Shown here in pieces: positions 1-11,880 of a stretch of DNA of 64,000 nt. The stretch spans positions 615,469 to 679,468 of the forward strand of contig VZTI01001284.1 of assembly GCA_013397865.1 (NCBI GenBank). The letters are read 5' to 3'. Below the pieces are notes generated by a model. The model did not search any database, was not told where the DNA came from, and saw only the letters and a program-made list of their open reading frames with translations. The position numbers and the translations under genes are program-made. Numbering within the stretch: position 1 is the stretch's first letter; each line of letters opens with the position of its first letter. Source of the stretch: Struthidea cinerea. Its lineage: Eukaryota > Chordata > Aves > Passeriformes > Corcoracidae.

Positions 1-640
1 TCCTGTTAACTGCTTGCACTGCGTTCATGCTTAATGCCTCCTTGCTTAGATGGAGGAGGAGAGAGCTACCAGAAAAAAAAAAGAGAAAAACAGTGAGGAC
101 ATTTACATTGCAATATTCAGATGTGTCATTTTTCTAAGCATATGCCTCTTTACAGTAAAAACTATACTTGTTGCCAGTCACCAAGTGTGTTAACTTTGGA
201 CAGACTCTGGGAGGATTCTACCAGACTCCCTCATAGGCACATCAGTACCAAGAAGTTAAACTAAGTAGACAACTGTATGCACTCAGTGACAAGAGGCTCT
301 GTAAATTCAACAGGGTATTTACCATTATCCTTTCAATCCAGGCAAAGAAAAAAGAAAAAAGAGAAAAACCGTAAATATTTTGTCAAGTTCCATCTTTTCC
401 AGAACAACTTATGAACCTTCTCAGTTTTATAAATACTGCAATTAACATGAAAAAAAAATCCTATTGATAGAGATTGTTAAAACAATGTACTTTGCTACCG
501 AAGCTGTTCATGATTTTTCTTAAGGAAGACTCGCTACTAACTTGTTGAACCACAGAAAACCAATACTGATAAAATGGTCAGACAGCCAAATAGATGTAGA
601 TGAAAATTTCCTACTTTAACACACAGAAAATTCCTGACTG

Positions 641-705
641 CATGGAGTTGTACAAATAAACATAACAAACTCCATTTGTTAACATGGAGTTAAACAAATA
701 AACAA
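641..705. repeat. Imperfect 42-bp-spaced direct repeat
   Basis: Two near-identical copies of about 22 bp, each a 'catggagtt' core followed by 'acaaataaac', start at 641 and 683. Between them an 'aactccat' segment (from 668) pairs with the 'atggagtt' of the second copy, so an 8-bp stem is also possible. It looks like a small local duplication of no known function. Confidence 0.6.
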
Positions 706-885
706 AATGTTCCTTTTTGTTTCAGTCATTATTATTTCACCTTTTTTGTTGTATGCTGAAAAACTGAAGATACAGAAACACAGCTTGTCAGAAAAGACAT
801 CCAGGTGCTCTTCAGAAAATTTAGATATAAAGTACATATTCTGCCTAAGTCTTTGAACAGATATCAGATTAGGGATGAGAGCAGT

Positions 886-913
886 ACTTTTCTTCTTATA
901 CTTTTCTTCTTAT
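886..913. repeat. Perfect 14-bp tandem duplication
   Basis: The unit acttttcttcttat occurs twice head to tail (886-899 and 900-913) with no mismatch. It is pyrimidine-rich and is most simply a replication-slippage duplication. Confidence 0.85.
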
Positions 914-2164
914 CCAACCAAATCCCATTCATCCTATTAAAACTTACTTTCAAGCTCCTGACACCCATCACAGACATCTTCATTTAGGAAAAAAAAAGTT
1001 ACCAAAAGATGGAAATCTATTCAGTCCTCTACACAGATTCACCACCACTCCAGAATTCTTTTCAGTTTACTTTTTTAGTCCCTGCAGGATGCTCTGGTGT
1101 TCAGAGATCCGCAGAGAGATTGACTGAACAAAGTAAGTACAATTTCCTTTTTCACAAAAGATCCCAGAAAGCCAACCAGGCCTGAAAAAGCCAGAGTTCT
1201 CATTCCATCAGAGCCAAGGAAGGAAAAAGAAAGGGGTGGGGGATGAGCAATCCTGACTGGGAGATAAATTCATTCTTAAAGCTGCTCCAGTAAGTTTGGC
1301 TTTCAGTTCTTCTGTTTAGCAGCTCCCACTAAGAATTAAAAGCATGACAGTGGAGGTGGAATAAAAAAGAACAAAAAATGTAGGGGGAAGAAAAAGGCAG
1401 CAGGGAAAAATCTCACTGACCTCCCTCAGCAAAGCTCTTCCTCAAGATGCAAGGAACTCTGCTGGCACAGAAAGTTAATTTAATTCTTCCTGCCCCACCA
1501 GTCTTGACTCAAGGCCATTTGATTTCACAGTTCCAGTACTTGCAGTAGTTAGCAAGTTGTGCCATGCACTCTGCAGAGTGAAAAGCCATGCCTGCAGCAT
1601 GCCAAAGTCTAATCTGTGACAGGCATTCCCAGTTCTGGAACTCTACACAGCGTGCCTCGGACCGCTTGGTGCTGCGAGGCAGCAGATAGGCCTGTGTGCA
1701 CAGTCTAAACTCTGGGACTCAGGGATGCGTCCTGAGAATGTTTACTACCAGTACAATGCTAATCCTAATTAGCATGTGGGTATATGCTCTCTGCAGGATA
1801 AAAGGGCAGAAGAAAGTCTGTGTTTAGATTGGACAGCAAAGACAAGATCATAGCCGGGAGGCAGAGAACTCATAAAATAGTTCCATTTAAAGCATACATA
1901 CAGATTAAAAATTAACCACTGTTGCCAAAAAACTGCACATAACCCCACCCACAGCTGTACCTGCCTACGTAGGGACTGCCAAATGCGAGTGGAATATGTG
2001 CTCTCTGCTCTGCTGCCCCACCAGCATGACCAGCCAAGAACCACCATCTCACATCTGTCCTGCTCCCCAAGAAAGTGCCCAAGAAAGAGTCACCATTTAT
2101 TATTATTGCTCTTGATGACTGGCTGCCGTAGAAATCAGGGACCTCAATGATTTTTTGGAAGCTA

Positions 2165-2700
2165 GTCATCCGCCTGTGTCTAAGCAGTCTTAAATTTCAG
2201 CCGCGTAGCTTGACCCAACTGTTCAGAGGTGGAATAATGTTGAAACAAAAATCACCATTGCTACTGCTGTGTGCTTGTTGAGACCATACTAAAGAGCTAA
2301 AAACGCAAAGCTGCTTTACTGAAAATGCTACAAATATGCTGTCCAGAAGCTATTATCCTCTCCAGTAAACGATGAGTCCACAGACTGTAATGTCTGCAGT
2401 CCTGTTGTGCCAGCATTTCCATTACAATTCTCTGTTTTAATGAAGAATTAACAAGATTAAATGCATTTTGGCTAGTAGACCTTCAAGTTCTATTACAGTA
2501 CATTGTATTTGCATTAGAAATGCTAATGTCACAATTCTTCTTGACTTTGAAAAGTACAATGATAAATTAATTTACTTTTAAAGTAAAAACTGTACCAAAA
2601 ATAGTTGTTTAAAATCTTCACATTTATCCCACTACTCTTTATAGAAAAAGTACATTATTTATGCCATTAAAAGGAAAAGCTAATGCATTTTTGTAATGTA
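2165..2700. promoter_or_regulatory. Candidate conserved non-coding element with POU octamer-like motifs
   Basis: The block contains two octamer-like motifs in opposite orientation, tttgcat and atgctaat, near 2,508-2,528. Their flanks form a small CATTAG/CTAATG stem. Several homeodomain-type TAAT cores and three CpGs near 2,170-2,210 are also present. It contains no recognisable repeat. This composition is typical of vertebrate developmental enhancers, but conservation cannot be seen from one sequence, so the call is tentative. Confidence 0.25.
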
Positions 2701-2822
2701 GGAATTAATTGAATTCAAGAGAATTAAGCAGATCCCAGAGAAGGGCAGCTATTCTCTCTGTACATAACGTAATCATATGCCCTAAATCCAATTATTTTCT
2801 TCCTCTGCAAGGTATTTAAGGA

Positions 2823-2859
2823 TGTCATCTCCATAGGGCCTGGCCCTATGGAGATGACA
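2823..2859. repeat. Perfect 18-bp inverted repeat with 1-nt centre
   Basis: The left arm (2,823-2,840, TGTCATCTCCATAGGGCC) is the exact reverse complement of the right arm (2,842-2,859), with a single T between them. Pairing stops at both outer ends. The arm is moderately GC-rich, so this is not a by-product of AT-rich composition. The one-base loop argues against a microRNA precursor. It could be a cruciform-prone site, a recent inverted duplication or an assembly fold-back. Confidence 0.9.
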
Positions 2860-5430
2860 CGGAAAGCACAACGATGCACACTGTAGCCGATGAGAAACCC
2901 TGCATTCCCCTTAGGCTTGAAAACCTTGTGTAGGACCAAAGACTCAAGCGTGAAAAGCATCGGGATGTTGGAAACAAGCCTTCATACTTATTTCTCAACT
3001 ATAGATATTCATCAAAACTTTAAAAAGCCAACCAGCTAGTAGTCACATCTAAGGGGAACCTTCAAGCTTTATACGTAAGGTACGACGATGGTGAAATGGG
3101 AAGTTTTGGGAACTCAGGGGTATTCATCCCACATGTGTTTAACCATATACTGCAGTTACTGGTGGAAGTCACCACTTCTGAGACTGATGGTCCAAACAGC
3201 ACCCTGGAATTTTCTCCTCTCCTCTGCCAGCTTACTGAAGAAGAACCTAGGGAGCAGATATGCTGAGACAGCCAAAACAAGGTTTCTTCAGCCGTTCAAT
3301 CATCCTTAGATTCAGACTGCTTTACACCAGATGCCTGATCTTAATCATTGTCCATATGTCTGAGTAAGCATAAAATACTGCAGAGATGAGACCTGGACCT
3401 TCATATTTTTTCTCAGAAAGCATACACTTTTCTGCTTATAATGACCCCAGTGACACATGAATGATTATGATTTTCTTAATTGTCCCTGGTTTGTCTTCTG
3501 TGAGATGGCTGAATTAAAAAAGCTAGTATCTTGAAGGACAAACGTACAGTAAGTATTGCTGCATAATATCCCCAGCCAGTAAAGTTCATTACTGAGTCCT
3601 AGAATAAAACATGACAGACTTTGTTATGTTATCTTTTCCAGGGTGTCACTACCAACCCAACACATTCTAGAACTTAATAAAGCCTGGCTACCTTCAACTC
3701 ATGATACATCCAGAACATGTATTTTTTCCCCCCACTGCTTTTTCTCATAACTGGTGCTGTTCTGTTCTTCTTGGGATGGTGGATGACAACCATCACACCT
3801 GCACACTGGAATGCCGCTGTCAGGGTACTTCCATCCGTAATTAAAACAAGTTCCATGAAAGCAAAGGTTTAAAGCATGCATCTACTGCGGGTAAAATATG
3901 GTCAACAGGTCTGTAGCACATTAACTGCTTTGAGTTTAGGATTTTTTTTGTTACATATCTTTCTCCTGTTTTTTTTCTACCTGTATAGCACGTGTCCTCA
4001 TTTAAATCCTATGCATAGCATGTGTCCCAGTAAATTGTCCCATTGAAGTTCAGAACTGTGGCACAGATTGCATGATTTGAGCAAGAAATGTCCTTAAGAT
4101 CTGCATACATTTTGAAAGCTATGAAAAATACCCAAAGAATAAATAAAATGGAAATATGACATTTGAAAGTCAGTGGAAGCAACCTTAAAGAGAAGATTTA
4201 TTTCTTCTTATTTATGGTACTCTAAAGATTTTAAGGTGTGTTGTACAACAATGCTGTATAACCATCAGGCCCACAATTCTGCTGGGAAGTGTTTTTCAAA
4301 TGGCAGTTTTGGTTGTGTATATAAGAAACAGACAATGAAATAAAAACAGGTATTTCTAAAAAAGGGCTTTGGAAAATGTCTCCCTGTCCCCAGTATATAG
4401 AGCAAACATAAATCTTCGCTGAACCTGAGTTATATTTCATTAGTGTCTGCAGCTGCCTAACTTCTCTTCATCTTCTGTGGAGCGGTGGGGGAAAACATTG
4501 TTAATGACAATGACATCATTTGCTAGTAATAACCAACTATGACTAAATTTAAAATACTGTTGAATCGGGGTTTTCTGGGTAAGGTAACAGGATAAAAGCC
4601 TTAAGAAACTATATTTGCTTTATTTTCTGGAGCTAAGGTCAAACATGCTGAAGCTCCAGCGGTTTTTTTGAAAGGTGGAACAGAGTTAAATTCCAATTAA
4701 GAGACAAACTGACAGAGTAAGATATTTGCTTAGTAGTTATGTAGTAATGGATCAAAGCAAATCCATTGGAATTGCCTTTTGTGTTTATTTCTACCAAAGG
4801 AAAACAGAACAAAAATAATCTATCAAAGTATTCAAATTCAAAACTGGATTCATGCACATTGAAAACCTTGGAATGCACAACTAGCAGGCAAGGGGAAAGT
4901 GGTATTTTCCCCACTTTGGATGCTCCATTAAAAAAGGCTTCATTTACACTTCTGTATTTTTAGCAAGATGGTGGTATTTGCTTGTTTCTTCCAGTATATC
5001 ACAGATAATACTCAGCTGCTGGGTTTATGAGGTACTTGCGATTGTAACTCAACAGACAAATCCTTTGTTATAAAGAGAGAACAAATAATGGGGATTTACA
5101 AATCTGTAATTATACTGAGAGGGTTCATGCGTAAGGATGTATTAAAAGAAATACTATAAGCAAAAAAAATTTTTTTTAAATAAATCCTCTGAGCATTATC
5201 ACCACTTATAGTAAGGGATCTTTTACCATAAAAGGGATTTTAAATGCATATCATCCCTAAAGGATGCCCGCAGACTCTGCCAAGCTCTCCTGTGTAGGCT
5301 GAAGTTGGTAGCATATACCTGTTTTACGGTTAGCAAATGATGATGAACGAGCAGAGCAAACCTGGAGCCCAAAACAAACCACACTAAAGGCAGATGATGT
5401 ACTCCAGCAACCAGCCAAAGCATGTCAGCT
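2860..5430. other. Non-coding stretch without recognised genes
   Basis: No repeat family or RNA gene was recognised. A minus-strand open frame at 3,699-3,881 has an accidental cysteine pattern recalling an EGF module, and is discussed under rejected items. A symmetrical A8T8 tract lies at 5,162-5,177. The rest is unremarkable AT-rich DNA. Confidence 0.55.
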
Positions 5431-5439
5431 GCTGCAAGC

Positions 5440-5620
5440 CTTGGCAGTGAGTCGGGAGCAGAGACCGAGAGGTGGAGCGTGCCGTCCCCAGCAGCCGCAC
5501 GGGTGGTTGCATGACAGGCACGAGCAGAACCACGGAGCGAGGAGCCCAGCCCGGCTACAGATCAGGCTCCTGTAGGGACACCAGCACGTGAGTGACAACG
5601 CACCCATTCGGTAACACATC
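5440..5620. other. Isolated CpG-dense patch (mini CpG island)
   Basis: About 13 CpG dinucleotides lie in roughly 170 bp of DNA that I estimate at above 60% G+C, while the flanks have very few. It is shorter than the usual 200-bp threshold for a CpG island. On the minus strand, adjacent to it, a 49-codon open frame just upstream (about 5,715 down to 5,568) reads as a soluble-protein-like peptide, but I recognise no family. It may be an orphan promoter, an old retrocopy remnant or a GC-biased-conversion hotspot. Confidence 0.45.
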
Positions 5621-5829
5621 ACCAAGGACAAAGACCATATTCTTGCCTTTGCTCTGGTCCATCTGCTCATGAAAGGCACTTGGACACAGGAGCAGGATGC
5701 CCTAAGACATGGGGGATGCAGCCAGTATTTTGGCTCTCCTGTTTCACCAGCAGCTTCCTGAGGACAGGTGCTCCCAGTGCACCAGAGACCTGTGGCTGGT
5801 TGCACAGCATTCCCCAGGAGACCCACTCC

Positions 5830-6940
5830 AGATACAGCTGTGCTCTGAGGATGCTTTGAAGCTGGCTGCCAGCCAGCTTGTCCTAACAGCGAGGAAACAC
5901 AAAAGCAAAGATGACTTCAAGCATCCCACTGTCTGTATTAAAGATGATGTTAGGTTTCACTTCAATATATTCCATGAGCAAAACGTAGCTGAGAAGTTAT
6001 TTTACTATATGATACACATTTTTTTATTTAGTAATGGCCAGTACAGTTTCTACTCTAGTTAAGTCAGAATGATTTCTACATCTCCTCACAGTAAAACATT
6101 GCGCTGGGAATCACAAAGTCAAAACATTTTATATAAATTTAATCTGAGATCGTTTTGACCTTACTGGCTTTTTGGTAAACTGAAATGGGAGAATCTGACT
6201 GTTATTCAAGAAAATATAGCAAATAAAATTGGAATTACTTTCCCAAACCTCTTCTCTAAGATCAGTGATTCATTTTCCTAGTTTAGATTTTTAAAATAAT
6301 TGCTTATTGGTATCAGTAACATTCAGTTCTCTATTGGATTTTTAAGGTTACACCTGAACACATCGGAAGGGTTGCTAGGGCAATGTATGACCAAAAAAAA
6401 AATCCACTACTTTATTATTAATTGCTTTTATGGAGGCAGGCACTATGATTAATTAGATGGTCAAGGGAATTCCAGATCCATGCAAAAGACATCAGTTGTA
6501 CCAGTCACGCGTTTCCCCCTTTTTTTTTAATATACTTGTTACAATGTTTTGACTTTTGGCATGGGTCCCTCAACTGAGCTGCAGGAAGGCAGTATGACAG
6601 GAATGCACAGAGAGGAATAAAGTGGTAGGAGGCACTTGGAGCAAACCCCAGGTGTAAGGGGGCTGAGCAGTCCCAATTTGACTGGAGGGAGGAATGGGCA
6701 GCATCACCTCTACTATCCTTCCACATCAGCATAGAGCTGGTGGTGGTAGGAGGTGCTCACAGCCTGCTACAGAGGAGAGGGACAAGGAAAATAGGGGACA
6801 GAGGCAGAGGCTCATAGTCTTCCATCCTGATCCCTCTGATATATGATTCCATGTCCATAGGAAATATTAAGACACAAAATATTCTACTTTCTCTCTTATC
6901 CATTTCATTCAGAAAATGTTTTCATACTTGTTTAGTTTCC
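5830..6940. other. Non-coding stretch without recognised genes
   Basis: AT-rich DNA. A plus-strand frame of 117 codons covers 5,709-6,062 but has no recognisable domain and ends in low-complexity hydrophobic codons. A pyrimidine run at about 6,515-6,529 is the only simple-sequence feature. No RNA gene is visible. Confidence 0.5.
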
Positions 6941-6947
6941 TGTTTAA

Positions 6948-7088
6948 AAGGAAGGAGTTCAAGAAGAGTTTGGACACTGCTTTCAGGCACATGGTGTGAT
7001 TCTTGGGGCTGTCCTGTACAGGGCCAGGAGTTGGACTCCATGATCCTTGTGGGTCCCTTCCAGCTCAGGATATTCTGTGATTCTATGA
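6948..7088 (+). mobile_element. CR1 retrotransposon 3' tail, sense orientation
   Basis: The segment reads as the 3' untranslated end of an avian CR1 LINE: 'caggcacatggtgtgattcttgg', then 'agggccaggagttggactcc', then 'gggtcccttccagctcagga', closing with the terminal repeat ttctgtgattctatga. CR1 copies are normally truncated from the 5' end, as here, with no target-site duplication. It is non-functional, diverged from the family pattern at several bases, and useful mainly as evidence of lineage. Confidence 0.92.
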
Positions 7089-7299
7089 CAAAGCAAGTGA
7101 ATATTACAGCTAAGATACAATGGATTAGAAATTCAAACTTTCAATTTTACAAACCAGAAGAGCTTTTGCTACATATAATATTTCAACTTTGGTGTTTGAT
7201 CCTGAAATTAGAAAAAAACAATCTATGATTTTTGTATTTGGGATCAGTCATATGGACTACGTAATGGAAAAGCTCTATAATTTATCTGAACCATTATTT

Positions 7300-7540
7300 T
7301 ATTTTGTTCTCTCATGGTTCCAATTGTTCATTGTTAATTAGATCCAGCCACAACAACTCATTGTGCAAAAGGCATACTCTGTTTTAATCAAAATCTTGGA
7401 CGGCATTTTGGATGGCATCTTTAAAAACTTGGACAGAACACTCCGTGGTTTCCTCACCGACGAAGAATCAAAATGATTAACTATGAAGGCATCTTCCACT
7501 GGATGCTGACACTTATTATCAGGTTATTTTGATTCTTGTT
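7300..7540. promoter_or_regulatory. Candidate conserved non-coding element
   Basis: The block contains an attgttcattgttaatta cluster (two SOX-like ATTGT cores beside a homeodomain TTAATTA-type core) and four or more CpGs around 7,400-7,470 in an otherwise CpG-poor area. No repeat or open frame explains it. Retained CpGs plus transcription-factor-like motifs suggest a regulatory element, but this is inference from composition only. Confidence 0.2.
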
Positions 7541-8261
7541 TCATGGAACTATTTTAGATTTCCTTCTGTTTTGTACCTGCTTTCTTCACGCAGAACAGTA
7601 ATGAATTGAAAACCTGACCCATAGGACACATCCACGGTGAACTCCTAAGTAATTTTTTCATTTCTGTTTTCTGCCGTGAAGAAAGTGATGCTGTTAACAC
7701 AAAATGTGACTGACAGTCTCACCTATTTGAAATCAGATCATTTTATTTATAATGTTCAAATTATTTTCCCCATTGTTTTAGCAGTTAAGAGAAATGGCCA
7801 GTGTTTGGGAATGAAACACACCAGCAAGCTCATGCTTATGGACTGACTTCATAGATGTATTTTGGTGACAAGGTTCAGATTATCCTCAGAGGTAGTAACT
7901 GATGACAAAAATCTGAAATATTTTTCCTTGGCAGAAATAAACACAGCACACCACTTTTATCTATCAATATATAAATTGTCATTAGATGAAACTTTTGATT
8001 TTGGTGCTGCTGTTTCAAGAAGCCTTGCTAGGTTTTACATCTTGCTCTGTAAGATTTAGTTATTTCTTTTATGTCAGGCCACTTAGCAACTTCCTTCATA
8101 CCATATCCCCCCACTACAGACCCATGGAATCACAGACTGACAAACTCTGTCTTGCCTAATCTTCTGCTTGTAGCAGCTTCATCACCAGGAAAAGCAAAAA
8201 AAGAGAAAGCAGCATTGTTTATCATGTTTGTTGGCACACGACAACGGGCTTGAGCACACTT
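7541..8261. other. Non-coding stretch between CR1 copies
   Basis: No gene, RNA or recognised repeat. Two short plus-strand open frames (7,862-8,059 and 8,071-8,253) show nothing familiar. The sequence passes directly into the 5'-truncated CR1 copy at 8,262. Confidence 0.5.
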
Positions 8262-9128
8262 TTACAAGTCTGCTGACGACGCCAAGCTGAGTGGTGTGGT
8301 CGACACAGTGCAGGGAAGAGATGCCAGAGGGACCCTGACACGCTTGAGAGCTGGGCCTGTGCAGAACTCGTCAAGTTCAACAAGGCCAAGTGCAAGGGCC
8401 TGCACCTGTGTCAGGGCAGTACCAAGCTCAAATATGGGCTGGGTGGAGAAAGGATTGAGAGCAGCCCTGAGGAGAGGCTTGGAGGTGTTGGTGGATGAAG
8501 AACTGGACATGACCCAGCAATGAGCGCCCACAGCCCAGAAAGCCAATTGTGTTCTGGGCTGCATCCAAAGCAGCGTGGCCAGCAAGGCTAGGCAGGTGAT
8601 TCTCCCACTCTGCTCTGCTCTGGGGAGACCGCACCTGGAGTGCTGTGTTCTGGAGCCCCCAACATAAGAAGGACTTGGACGTGATGGAGTGAGTCCAGAG
8701 GAGGCCATGAAGATGATAAGAGAGCTGGAGAACCTCTCCAATGAAGACAGGCTGAGAGAGTTGAGGTTGTTCAGTCTGAAGAAGAGAAGTCTCTGGGATG
8801 ACCTTGGAGCACCTTCCAGCACCTAAAGGGAGCCTACAAGAGAGCTGGAGAGGGACTTTTTACAAGGACATGCAGTGACAGGATAAGGCAGAATGGCTTT
8901 AAACTGAAATAGAGTAGGCTTAGGTAAGATATTAGGAGGGAATTCTTTACTATGAGAATGGTGAGGCACTGGAGCAGGTTTTCCAGAGAAGTTCTGGATG
9001 CCCCAACCCTGGACATATTCAAGGCAAGGCTGGATGAGGCTTTGAGCAACCTATTCAAGTGGAAGGTGTCTCTGCCCACAGCAGGCCCCTTCCAACCCAA
9101 ACCATTCTATGATTCTGTGATTCTGTGA
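8262..9128 (+). pseudogene. 5'-truncated CR1 LINE: end of ORF2 and 3' UTR, decayed
   Basis: This is the longest transposable element here, about 870 bp. It begins near the reverse-transcriptase active-site region of CR1 ORF2. The Y/F-A-D-D motif is visible as SADD at about 8,269-8,280, so the aromatic residue is already lost. The downstream pol C-terminus is recognisable in pieces (NKAKCKGLHL, LVDEELDMTQQ, NGFKLK) but spread over different frames with stop codons, so it is broken by frameshifts. The 3' UTR lacks the usual stretch before 'cccttccaacccaaaccattc' (about 9,086) and ends with the ATTCTGTGA-type repeats. The antisense 186-codon open frame across 8,262-8,822 is a by-product of this element. 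Confidence 0.95.
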
Positions 9129-9129
9129 A

Positions 9130-11880
9130 ATAGACACAAAATCAGTGTTGTAAGGGCTGTAAAGAGAGAATTACAGAGGATTCTAAACTGCAGTATATAA
9201 AATAGCAAAATCTAACAAGCTGTCTAGCCATCAGTTATTCCTGCTTGCCTTCCCCTTGCATTAATACAGGCAATAATAATACAATTGTTTTATAATAAAT
9301 GACACTATATCATAAATTACAGTATCATCACATTGCACTATGTAATCACAGATAGATGTAAAAATCTGTTTGATTTTAATCTTTAACTTTTTCAAACTAT
9401 GAAAAGCTTTCAAACACAGTCTGGAAGGAAACTAATAAGCTCAGTTTGCACATACAAGTGGTGATTTTGGATGCCTGGGCATTTCTCTGACCAACTGAAA
9501 TGTCTTTATTGGAACCTTGTTTCCAGTAAAAACTGAATACCATCTTTCAGATGTTTTAGGTTATGCACTCTAAAATGGCCTTATGCCAAATCATGAGTCA
9601 CTTTTGAAAATTTAAGATCCTGGATCTAGTATCAAAACCCAGCAAAAAAATTAATTCCTCAACTCTTATCAGAGTAGCACCATATTTTGGAGAAAATGAA
9701 AGATCGCTTTGGTTGGTTTCTTTCCTAAAGCAAAACAAAACACAACAGCCAAGGTTTTCAACTGGCCAGTTAAAAACAAACAAATAAACAAACACAAAAA
9801 TAAGCCTCTTTCTTAAATGGAGGAAAAAATATTTTAGATTGCTCACAAATTAAACAACTTCTGCCCGTACTTTAGAAGAAAAATCATAATAGCAATGACA
9901 AAAGCTGGTCTCCTTTTTTGACATGGTATATAATGCTACATCAGCCCATTTCAAGCACTGTGCCTCTAAAAGGTTAAACTAAACATATTTCTATGACTGA
10001 ATATAAACGCTAAGGATCAAAATTCCCCAAAACTTACCTAGTAAAATTAGCATAAGTAGCAGTTTGCCTGCACAATACTTGAAGAATTCACATTCCAAAA
10101 CTCTTAAAATTCTGCTTTGCCCTGAGCAAAGACACTGAAAAGCAGAGACTGATGGAACAGCAGCCTGCTTCCTTGTCACACAACTTTTATATCCATAATT
10201 CCAAGCAAGTTCTGCAAAGCAACTCACAGACATAGAGTTTCAGGGGAAAAAAAGTCAACATAGCTGAAACTGTGTTGGTTGAATGCTACAGCATGACAGA
10301 CAGCAGCTCTATATGCCAGCACAGCAGGAAAAAAACTCAATTGCTTTTAATAGACAGGCATTTAGTGCAACTAGTATAATCTGGAGTGACATTTTCCCCT
10401 GTCTATTATGTAAGCTGAAAGCTAAACTTGTGTTTTATACAGTATATTGCCTATCTTCAACACACTGCCTTATCAGCTTTCTCTCCATTTTTAAGGTATT
10501 TTGGTAGCAAAGAAGGGGGGATTTATCACATCTTTGAGATTCCTTCTTAATATCCTATTTTATTCCATTCTGTGTTCATGTTGCCACACAGACAGGCTTC
10601 AATAGGAACTGTTCTTTGTTTAGTTAGCACTGTTCATATTCTATATCTAAAAACCTCTCTGAGAATTTTAACTATCCACAGAAAATAATTTAAAAGGTAA
10701 AGAAAAATCCAGGAAATTCAAAGAAAAGAAGAAATCAAAAGAAAAAAAAGAAGAAAAGATGGAATTTAAAAAGCCAAGGGAAGTCAATCCATTTTACCAG
10801 CATCATTCCCTAACACCTCTTTTTCAAAATTTCAGGAAAAGAAGAGAAAAAGAAAGGAAATGGGTAGTTAGAGACATCACCATTTTTATATCCCAGGCAT
10901 CTTCCAGAACGTGCGAACATCTACCTTCACAACAGCAATTATCCTTGACAAGATTTTCAGAATGGCACTCAGCAGCACCCTCAGAGAGATCAGGAACTGC
11001 CCGCAGAAAGAGCAAAACAGATAATGACAGACTTGCTCTGCTAAAACAGGAGTTTATGACTCCAAGATACTTAAATTAATAATTCTTTTCCCATCTTTCT
11101 GTCCATCTACCTACTGTTACTCACCTCTGTGCTGCCCCCAGATAAAGCTGATATCTTAATCAGTAACCCTTTCAAAACAGCCAGCTCCGATAGACTGACT
11201 TGTTTTTAATGTATTTTGATAGACAAATAAAGCTGTCTAAGTGCCAAGGAGTCTGCATATTTAAGATTCAGTTATCAAAGAAGCAAGTGATTAAAATCTA
11301 GTGATTTTGCAAGACAAGTTCATAAGGGCTCTGAATACAACACATAGCATCAAAAGATCTCACCAGCCAGACATCTGAATAGCAGGAGGAGACACAAGGC
11401 ATAAAAGAAATCAAACCTTCGAAAACAGCATACCATTGATTAGGCAACACTGGAAGAATGAGTCTTACAGGAGACACTTTATCGTGTGTATGTGCCAAAC
11501 ATGTTTATGATTTCTCTTAAAAGACCCATCTTGCATTATCCTGGTAGTACCAGATAGTTCATGTCCCACCTGCCTTCCCAAAAACTGTGTATCCCACAAT
11601 AAACAACACTGCCTCCATTAGAAGAATGCCCCTTCCAGGTACATATCAGCTCATACGAAAACGTACTAAAAATGTCCTGCCCCGATGCTTTCAGAGCTGC
11701 ATCATGAGCAGGAATCTCTGGCTTTCCCAATCTGAAGCAGGAGCATTCAGCATGTATGCACAGACAACACTGCAGAGCTTGTTGGACTAGCTATCGGTGC
11801 GAGAGAGGTGCTGACCACTCACCCAGCTCTACAGACCATGATGCAGTCTGTACATCTCCCCATCTCACACAGAACTGCAC
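9130..11880. other. Non-coding AT-rich stretch
   Basis: No recognised gene or repeat. The part at 9,230-9,370 is very AT-rich with several TAAT cores. An adenine/purine-rich tract occupies about 10,670-10,770. A 106-codon plus-strand frame (10,759-11,079) starts inside that purine tract, has a basic low-complexity start and shows no domain, so I treat it as chance. Confidence 0.5.

Larger units (their letters stand above)
1..2160. other. AT-rich non-coding DNA
   Basis: No coding exon, RNA gene or recognisable transposable element is visible. The stretch is rich in A-runs and T-runs. The open frames in it are under 100 codons, overlap each other in different frames and show no domain I recognise. 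It holds two small repeats listed separately. It could be intronic or intergenic, and the sequence alone does not decide. Confidence 0.6.

Noticed and set aside
2823..2859. Palindrome as a microRNA precursor
   Set aside because: A one-base centre leaves no hairpin loop of usable size, and the stem is too short and perfect for a precursor.
3699..3881. Minus-strand frame with an EGF-like cysteine pattern (CFHGTC...CRCDGC)
   Set aside because: The fifth and sixth cysteines and glycine are not in the right order for an EGF module, there is no good donor, and the overlapping frame is also open. Treated as coincidence.
8262..8822. 186-codon minus-strand open frame
   Set aside because: It lies antisense to the CR1 ORF2 remnant, and its open frame is a by-product of the sense coding sequence.
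10759..11079. 106-codon plus-strand frame
   Set aside because: It begins in a purine-rich simple tract, has no domain, and its length is expected by chance.
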